In this document: piece after piece, positions 6,448 to 11,988 of the stretch
How positions within the stretch are numbered: position 1 is the first letter of the stretch
Layout of the letters: every line of letters starts with the position of its first letter
Source of the DNA: Oligoflexia bacterium
GTDB lineage: Bacteria; Bdellovibrionota; UBA1018
Direction: 5' to 3'
DNA length: 11,988 bases
NCBI GenBank assembly: GCA_903928955.1
Contig: CAIYTD010000230.1
Coordinates: 1-11,988 of the forward strand
Program-made: the position numbers and the translations under genes
Notes under the pieces: model-generated
Databases searched by the model: none
Told to the model about the DNA's origin: nothing
What the model saw: the letters and a program-made list of their open reading frames with translations, nothing else

Positions 6448-9210
6448 TTGGAAAAGTTCAGTTATTTAAAAAGTACGAATGCAGATTATATTGACGAGCT
6501 TTTTGCTCTCTATACCCAGAACCCCGAGTCTATAGACCCATCTTGGCGTTATCTATTTGAAGGGATCGAGCTCGGCAATGATAGGGAGCCCACTTGCACA
6601 CCGGTTACTCCGGCAGACCTCCACTTTGAAGTTAAAGTAGCAGAGCTGATTCTTACCTACCGTGAGTCAGGAAGACTCTTGGCTCACATGGATCCGCTCT
6701 CTCCAGCCCCCTCTTCACATCCCTTATTAGAGCTTTCTCGTTTTGGACTCAGTGAAGCGGATCTTTCAAAAAATTTTACAGCTGGAAAACTCATTGGAAT
6801 AGGCCCGTCCACATTAACAGATATTCTCAGCCGCCTGAAAGAAACCTACTGCAAATCCATTGGAGTTGAATTTACACATATTCAAAATTTGACAGAACGC
6901 AACTGGCTCCAAGAAAAGATGGAAACTTCTCAGAATCGAAAAATATTGGATTCTCAAACTCAAAAGCAAATTTTATTAAGAATCACTGAAAGCGAAACAT
7001 TTGAGAGATTTCTTCATACCCGATATGTTGCTCAAAAACGATTTTCTCTCGAGGGAGCCGAGGGAATCATCCCTTCCTTAGACTGTATGATTGAAATCGG
7101 GGCTGAACTAGGCGCCGAAGAATTTGTAGTAGGAATGGCTCACCGAGGCCGATTAAACGTCCTTGCAAATATTTTTGGAAAGAAACCAGAGTTTATTTTC
7201 ACAGAATTTGAAGGTGCCTATCCAGTAGACTCCTCACTAGGAGAAGGGGACGTCAAATACCATAAAGGGTTTTCAGCTGACATCACTACTCGTAACGGAA
7301 AGAAAGTCCATCTCTCCCTTGCCTCTAATCCGAGCCATCTTGAGTTTATCAACCCGGTAATTGAAGGAATTGCTCGAGCCAAGCAATCTCTCATGCAGGA
7401 TACAGAAAGAAAAAAAGTCATCCCCATTGCCATTCACGGAGATGCCGCCTTTGCCGGGCAAGGAGTCTGTTACGAAACCCTAAATCTTTCGCAGCTGAAC
7501 GGATATAGAACTGGAGGAACACTCCATATCGTTATTAATAATCAAGTAGGTTTTACTACCTCTCCGGAATTTGCAAGATCCACTACTTATTCCACCGACC
7601 TGGCGAAAATGCTAGAAGTGCCCATTTTTCATGTAAATGGAGATGAACCCGAGGCACTTTGGTATATTTCTCAGCTTTGCGTGGAATACCGACAGAAATT
7701 CAAAAAGGATGTCATCATTGATCTTGTTTGCTACCGAAAACATGGCCACAACGAGGGGGATGAACCTTCCTTTACGCAGCCTATCCTCTATAAAAAAATT
7801 AAATCGCATCCTTCTTTACGTGAAATTTATTCAAAAAAGCTCGTATCTGAAAAAATCCTCACTTCTGAAGAGGCACAATTTCTCGTTCAAAAAGTCACCG
7901 ACCAACTGAGCGAAGCCCAAACCCGAGCTAAAGCAGAAACTCCAAAACCTTGGGTTTCTACCCTAGAGGGCACTTGGAAGAATTTACGTCGTCCTGAAGA
8001 AGCCGATTTCTTTAAACCGGTTGCTACCCATGTATCCGAAAGTCAACTCAAACAACTTTCTCAGCAGCTCAATCAAATTCCTGCAACATTTCACGTCCAC
8101 CCTAAACTAGTCCGCTTTTTTGAGGCTCGATTGAAAGCGATTCAAGAAAACAAAGCAATTGATTGGGGCAACGGCGAAGCTCTCGCTTTTGGAACACTCC
8201 TTCAAGAAGGCCACCCCGTTCGATTATCAGGACAAGACGCAGAAAGGGGCACCTTTACTCACCGTCACTCAGTCCTCAATGATGTAGAAACGGGTGAAAC
8301 ATATACCCCTCTCAATCATATCTCCCATCAAACTGCCTTTTATAATGTTCATAATAGCCATCTATCCGAAACTGCAGTTATGGGCTTTGAATATGGATAT
8401 TCCCTAGCAGATCCCCATTCACTCATTATTTGGGAGGCTCAATTTGGAGATTTTGCCAATGGGGCTCAAGTAATTTTAGATCAATTTATTTCTTCGTCAG
8501 AATCCAAATGGCAAAGAATGAGTGGCCTCACCCTTCTTTTGCCTCATGGATTTGAAGGACAAGGTCCAGAGCACTCGAGCGCAAGATTAGAACGATTTCT
8601 TCAGCTTTGCGGTAAAAACAACATGATTATCTGCAATCTGACTACGCCTGCACAACTCTTTCATGCCCTGCGTCGCCAAGTGAAACGAGATTTTCGAAAG
8701 CCCATGGTGATCCTGTCACCTAAAAGCTTACTACGGCATCCTCTGGCCGTTTCTCAACTTCAAGATTTTACCGATCGTATTTTTGAAGAGGTTTTAGATG
8801 ATCCAGAAATCACATCAGAAAAGGAAGCGGAAAGGATTCAAAAAATAATCCTTTGCTCTGGAAAAGTTTACTATGACTTAATTGCAGAGCGTACCTCTAA
8901 AAAGATCCCTGCGACCACTATTCTGAGATTGGAGCAAATCTATCCTTGGCCAGAAGAAAAATTGATCCAAATCTTTAAAAAATATAAGAATGCAACTTCC
9001 ATTCTCTGGGTTCAAGAAGAACCCCGAAATATGGGGGCTTGGAGTTTTGTCTTTAATACTTGGAGCGGGGGATATGACTTTTTTAAAGAAAAAGTGGGAG
9101 GCAAATCCATCCAGTATGTCGGAAGAGAAATAGGAGCTGCCCCTGCAGTTGGATCTCATAAAGTACACGAAATGGAACAAGAAGCACTTATCCAGAAAGC
9201 TTTTGTATGA
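6448..9210 (+). CDS. sucA: 2-oxoglutarate dehydrogenase E1 component (SucA)
   Basis: The 920-aa product (numbered from TTG 6448; GTG 6421 would add 9 residues) is close to E. coli SucA (933 aa). It decarboxylates 2-oxoglutarate with thiamine diphosphate and succinylates the lipoyl group of E2. Residues 1-45 are the conserved N-terminal E2-contact segment (YIDELFALYTQNPESIDPSW). The active-site HRGRLNV starts at H232, and the TPP/Mg motif runs from GDAAFAGQG (D332) to the INN pair at 364-365. The transketolase-like half holds SGQDAERGTFTHRH (594-607) and GFEGQGPEHSSAR with H709. Length and motifs argue for E1o rather than pyruvate dehydrogenase AceE. It is first in an operon and its stop overlaps the sucB ATG by four bases. 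No damage is seen. Confidence 0.96.
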   Translation: MEKFSYLKSTNADYIDELFALYTQNPESIDPSWRYLFEGIELGNDREPTCTPVTPADLHFEVKVAELILTYRESGRLLAHMDPLSPAPSSHPLLELSRFGLSEADLSKNFTAGKLIGIGPSTLTDILSRLKETYCKSIGVEFTHIQNLTERNWLQEKMETSQNRKILDSQTQKQILLRITESETFERFLHTRYVAQKRFSLEGAEGIIPSLDCMIEIGAELGAEEFVVGMAHRGRLNVLANIFGKKPEFIFTEFEGAYPVDSSLGEGDVKYHKGFSADITTRNGKKVHLSLASNPSHLEFINPVIEGIARAKQSLMQDTERKKVIPIAIHGDAAFAGQGVCYETLNLSQLNGYRTGGTLHIVINNQVGFTTSPEFARSTTYSTDLAKMLEVPIFHVNGDEPEALWYISQLCVEYRQKFKKDVIIDLVCYRKHGHNEGDEPSFTQPILYKKIKSHPSLREIYSKKLVSEKILTSEEAQFLVQKVTDQLSEAQTRAKAETPKPWVSTLEGTWKNLRRPEEADFFKPVATHVSESQLKQLSQQLNQIPATFHVHPKLVRFFEARLKAIQENKAIDWGNGEALAFGTLLQEGHPVRLSGQDAERGTFTHRHSVLNDVETGETYTPLNHISHQTAFYNVHNSHLSETAVMGFEYGYSLADPHSLIIWEAQFGDFANGAQVILDQFISSSESKWQRMSGLTLLLPHGFEGQGPEHSSARLERFLQLCGKNNMIICNLTTPAQLFHALRRQVKRDFRKPMVILSPKSLLRHPLAVSQLQDFTDRIFEEVLDDPEITSEKEAERIQKIILCSGKVYYDLIAERTSKKIPATTILRLEQIYPWPEEKLIQIFKKYKNATSILWVQEEPRNMGAWSFVFNTWSGGYDFFKEKVGGKSIQYVGREIGAAPAVGSHKVHEMEQEALIQKAFV

Positions 9211-10406
9211 AACATCATGTAGTTGCACCCAGCGTTGGCGAATCTATTACTGAAGTCAGTATTCTCAAATGGCTGAAAAAAGACGGACAATCAGTAAAAT
9301 CAGGTGATCTTTTATTAGAGATTGAATCTGATAAGGCAACAGTTGAAATCGTAGCTGAGTTTTCGGGCGCACTCCAAGTCATAAAAACAGACGGAGAGAG
9401 AATCCCTGTAGGTGAAACCATTGCTTGGATCGATGACTCGATCCCAGGAACAACTGGAATCACTCTCCCTCCACCTCCCCCAGCTGCTCTGCAAGTTTCT
9501 ACGCCTTTACCAGGAGAGCTTCCCACCATGGGGCCTGCTGCCCGGAAAATGGCAACGGAACAAGGAATAGATATTCATACTATTCAAGGAACTGGCAAAG
9601 GTGGACGGATCACTCAGGGTGATTTACTCTCATCAAAACCTTCCACTCCCATCACAAAAACAATAACACAAGGAACAGCAACTCTTCCTTTCTCTCCCCG
9701 CGAAGGAAATCGGAGAGTTCCTATGTCCCATCTGCGTACTCGAATTGCAGAGCGCTTAGTTCAAGCACAGCATACTGCCGCAATCTTAACCACCTTCAAT
9801 GAAGTGGACATGGGTTCAATCATGGCAGTCCGGAGTAAAAACAAAGATACCTTTAAGGCAAAGCACGGAGTGGCTCTTAGCTTTATGTCTTTTTTTGCAA
9901 AGGGCTGCGTTGAGGCCTTGAAAGTGATTCCAGAAGTCAATGCATCTATCGATGGCCGAGATCTCGTTTACCATGACTACTGTGACATCGGTATTGCAGT
10001 AGGAACAGAACGCGGCTTAGTTGTTCCTATCGTTCGAAATGCCCATCAAATGGGATTTGTTGAAATGGAAAAGAAAATGGCAGAACTCGCCGTCAAAGCG
10101 CGAGATGGGAAACTATCGATCTCGGACATGTCAGGGGGTACTTTCACGATCTCCAACGGAGGAGTTTATGGTTCCCTACTTTCAACACCTATCCTGACTC
10201 CTCCCCAGAGTGGAATTTTAGGAATGCATAAAATTCAAGAGCGTCCTGTAGCAATCCAAGGAAAAGTTGAAATCCGACCTATGATGTATCTAGCTCTCTC
10301 CTACGATCATCGCCTCATCGATGGAAAAGGCGCTGTTACTTTCCTGGTCACTTTGAAAGACCTTTTAGAAAATCCTGAAAAACTCGGATTGGAATTTGAA
10401 CCATGA
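9207..10406 (+). CDS. sucB: Dihydrolipoyl succinyltransferase, E2 of OGDH (SucB)
   Basis: The 399-aa product matches E2o in length (E. coli SucB 405 aa) and architecture. Residues 1-76 form one lipoyl domain with lipoyl-lysine K43 in EIESDKATVEI. Residues 88-106 are a proline-rich hinge. Residues 107-142 form the E1/E3-binding domain (GPAARKMATEQGIDIHTIQGTGKGGRI). Residues 165-399 are the catalytic core with the active-site SYDHRLIDG, where H368 and D372 are catalytic. A single lipoyl domain and the VPMSHLRTRIAERL entry to the core favour succinyl- over acetyltransferase. It transfers succinyl from lipoamide to CoA and forms the core of the complex. The ATG overlaps the sucA stop (ATGA), indicating translational coupling. 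It requires lipoylation, whose genes are not in the window. Confidence 0.95.
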   Translation: MKHHVVAPSVGESITEVSILKWLKKDGQSVKSGDLLLEIESDKATVEIVAEFSGALQVIKTDGERIPVGETIAWIDDSIPGTTGITLPPPPPAALQVSTPLPGELPTMGPAARKMATEQGIDIHTIQGTGKGGRITQGDLLSSKPSTPITKTITQGTATLPFSPREGNRRVPMSHLRTRIAERLVQAQHTAAILTTFNEVDMGSIMAVRSKNKDTFKAKHGVALSFMSFFAKGCVEALKVIPEVNASIDGRDLVYHDYCDIGIAVGTERGLVVPIVRNAHQMGFVEMEKKMAELAVKARDGKLSISDMSGGTFTISNGGVYGSLLSTPILTPPQSGILGMHKIQERPVAIQGKVEIRPMMYLALSYDHRLIDGKGAVTFLVTLKDLLENPEKLGLEFEP

Positions 10407-11821
10407 ATCCTGAAAAATTTGATTTGATCGTCATTGGCAGCGGCCCAGCAGGTTATGTTGCAGCCATTCGAGCTGCACAGCTGGGAATGAAAACAGCCTG
10501 TATTGAGAAAAGAAAAACCTATGGCGGCACTTGCTTAAATGTAGGATGTATTCCATCCAAGGCTTTATTAGATTCGAGTGAACGCTATCACCACGCTGAA
10601 GCCAAACTTCAAAAGCATGGGATTCTGGTTCCAGGTATCCAGCTCGATCTCGCCCAAATGATGAAAAGAAAAGAATCTGTGGTACGCCAACTAGTCAATG
10701 GCATCGCTGGATTACTTAAGAAAAATAAAATTGAAGGAGTCATCGGTACTGGAAAGCTCATTGCTAGCTTGGGCCCTGACCGAACCGTTGAAGTCCAAAC
10801 CGAAACCGGAACCCGCACTTTGAGCGCAACTCGAGTCCTCTTAGCCACTGGAAGTGAATCGACATCCCTGCCCTTTTTACCCTTTGACGGAAAGAATGTG
10901 ATCAGCTCAACAGAAGCACTCGAACTGACTGCAGTCCCAAAACATCTGGTGGTCATTGGAGGCGGAGTCATTGGGCTTGAATTGGGTTCTGTTTGGCTCA
11001 GATTAGGAGCTCAAGTCACAGTCGTTGAATTCCAAGACCGCATTTGCTCAATTGTAGATAAGCAAATAGGAAACGAACTTTATAAATCCCTGATCAAACA
11101 AGGAATGCAGTTCAAACTAGGAACCCGATGCAAAGGTGCCACCCCAGCCGGTGAGAGAATGAAGGTGCAAATCGAAGAAGTGGCAACTTCTACAGCATCC
11201 GAAATGGAATGCGACAAAATTTTAGTTTCTACAGGTCGCCGCCCCTACTCAGAAGGATTGGGTTTAGAAAATATAGGCCTCAAAACAGATCCTGCAGGCC
11301 GATTAGAGGTCAACGCTCACTATCAGACTTCGGCTCCTGGAATTTACGCAGTGGGAGATCTGATTGCCGGTCCCATGCTGGCTCATAAGGCTGAAGAAGA
11401 AGGCATCGCCGCAGTCGAACAGATGGCAGGCCAAGCCGGCCACGTTAACTACTCTGCCATTCCGAACGTTATTTACACTTGGCCTGAACTAGCTAGCGTA
11501 GGATCGACAGAGGAAGAACTTCAGGCCAAAGGAATCGCCTATCAAGTAGGAACTTTTCCCTTCCTGGCCAATGGTCGTGCCAAGGCAATGGAAGAAACCG
11601 AAGGCCTCGTCAAAATTATTTCAGATCAAAAAACAGATCGCCTTTTAGGAATGCATATTCTAGGCCCATGGGCAAGCGATCTTATTGGAGAAGGCGTTTC
11701 TGTCATGGAATTTGGCGGCAGCGCTGAAGACATCGCCAGAACCTGCCACGCTCATCCAACACTCTCAGAAGTAGTCAAAGAAGCTGCTCTTGCAGTCCAT
11801 AAACGACAAATTCATATGTAG
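10403..11821 (+). CDS. lpd: Dihydrolipoamide dehydrogenase, E3 (Lpd)
   Basis: The 472-aa product has FAD-binding GSGPAG at 12-17 and the redox disulfide GGTCLNVGCIPSK (C44 and C49). NAD-binding GGGVIGLELG lies at 186-195, the second FAD segment YAVGDL at 315-320, and the C-terminal dimer-interface catalytic pair H451-E456 in HAHPTLSE. This is the full active set; it oxidises dihydrolipoamide and reduces NAD+ in the cytoplasm. The CxxxxC spacing and the HPTLSE motif separate it from glutathione and mercuric reductases. Its ATG overlaps the sucB stop (ATGA), so it is the third cistron and probably supplies E3 to this complex; whether the genome has another lpd for pyruvate dehydrogenase cannot be seen. 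No clear intrinsic terminator follows. Confidence 0.96.
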   Translation: MNPEKFDLIVIGSGPAGYVAAIRAAQLGMKTACIEKRKTYGGTCLNVGCIPSKALLDSSERYHHAEAKLQKHGILVPGIQLDLAQMMKRKESVVRQLVNGIAGLLKKNKIEGVIGTGKLIASLGPDRTVEVQTETGTRTLSATRVLLATGSESTSLPFLPFDGKNVISSTEALELTAVPKHLVVIGGGVIGLELGSVWLRLGAQVTVVEFQDRICSIVDKQIGNELYKSLIKQGMQFKLGTRCKGATPAGERMKVQIEEVATSTASEMECDKILVSTGRRPYSEGLGLENIGLKTDPAGRLEVNAHYQTSAPGIYAVGDLIAGPMLAHKAEEEGIAAVEQMAGQAGHVNYSAIPNVIYTWPELASVGSTEEELQAKGIAYQVGTFPFLANGRAKAMEETEGLVKIISDQKTDRLLGMHILGPWASDLIGEGVSVMEFGGSAEDIARTCHAHPTLSEVVKEAALAVHKRQIHM

Positions 11822-11860
11822 CGAAAATACTTCCATCTACTCAGCGTTTGCGCGTAATAA

Positions 11861-11988
11861 TTTGAAAACTCTCTGAAAGCTTTACTTGCCTTAGACGCTC
11901 CTAAGCATGATCTAACAAATGCATCAAACCTAAGTGGTTTGGATATTTCCCAGTTCTCCAGACTCCTTTCGGAACATCCCGAGTTTGC
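11861..11988 (+). CDS. Open frame at right edge, helix-turn-helix-like, possibly a transposase N-terminus (partial)
   Basis: From 11861, directly after two TAA codons, the frame is open for 42 codons to the window edge. It encodes a protein-like sequence with LKALLALDAPKHDL followed by LTNASNLSGLDISQFSRLLSEH, whose spacing and composition suggest a helix-turn-helix as in the N-terminus of some DDE transposases. No ATG, GTG or Shine-Dalgarno precedes it; only CTG 11873 or TTG 11939 could start it. It may therefore be a 5'-truncated gene, a decayed insertion sequence or chance. A 57-codon frame open on the minus strand over the same bases (stop at 11812-11814) competes with it. I do not identify the family with confidence. 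Confidence 0.3.

Noticed and set aside
11822..11941. Short inverted repeats after lpd (GCG/CGC near 11844, CTTAG/CTAAG near 11890-11905, CAAACC/GGTTTG at 11925-11941) as operon terminator
   Set aside because: Stems of 3-6 bp without a T-tract; the last one also lies within the possible edge reading frame.

Overview
The window (roughly 40-42% G+C by eye) looks like chromosome from a Gram-negative bacterium. One protein carries a signal peptide, a large predicted outer-membrane barrel and a C-terminal phenylalanine, and the three 2-oxoglutarate dehydrogenase (OGDH) genes form a tight operon. A YhaM-type 3'-5' exoribonuclease beside ygfZ and a protease/propeller/barrel protein is compatible with Bdellovibrionota or another delta-like lineage. 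That placement is inference from gene content, and no RNA gene is present to test it. No stretch longer than 300 bases lacks a gene.

Layout. Positions 1-1029 (minus strand) hold two tandem paralogous genes for secreted hexapeptide-repeat (left-handed beta-helix-like) proteins; the left one runs off the edge. Upstream of them, still on the minus strand, is a yhaM-like gene (1229-2227) with an OB fold and an HD hydrolase domain. A 60-bp divergent region separates it from ygfZ (2288-3241, plus strand), a folate-binding Fe-S maintenance protein. The end of ygfZ overlaps by 44 nt the start of a 1026-aa protein (3198-6278) that joins a HExxH metallopeptidase-like domain, a PD40/TolB-like propeller and an Omp85-like barrel.

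After a 169-bp intergenic region with a good promoter come sucA, sucB and lpd (6448-11821), joined by two ATGA stop/start overlaps. Together they encode the complete OGDH complex: E1o decarboxylates 2-oxoglutarate with thiamine diphosphate, E2o carries the succinyl group on lipoyl-lysine to CoA, and E3 reoxidises the lipoamide with FAD and NAD+. No sucCD follows inside the window. The last 128 bases hold an open frame with a helix-turn-helix-like sequence but no ordinary start codon, possibly the edge of a transposase or another gene.

Most of the window is conserved core metabolism. The least ordinary parts are the duplicated beta-helix proteins on the left, the three-part membrane protease-like protein in the middle and the unidentified frame on the right edge. 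I did not find convincing evidence of a wholly new multi-gene system.
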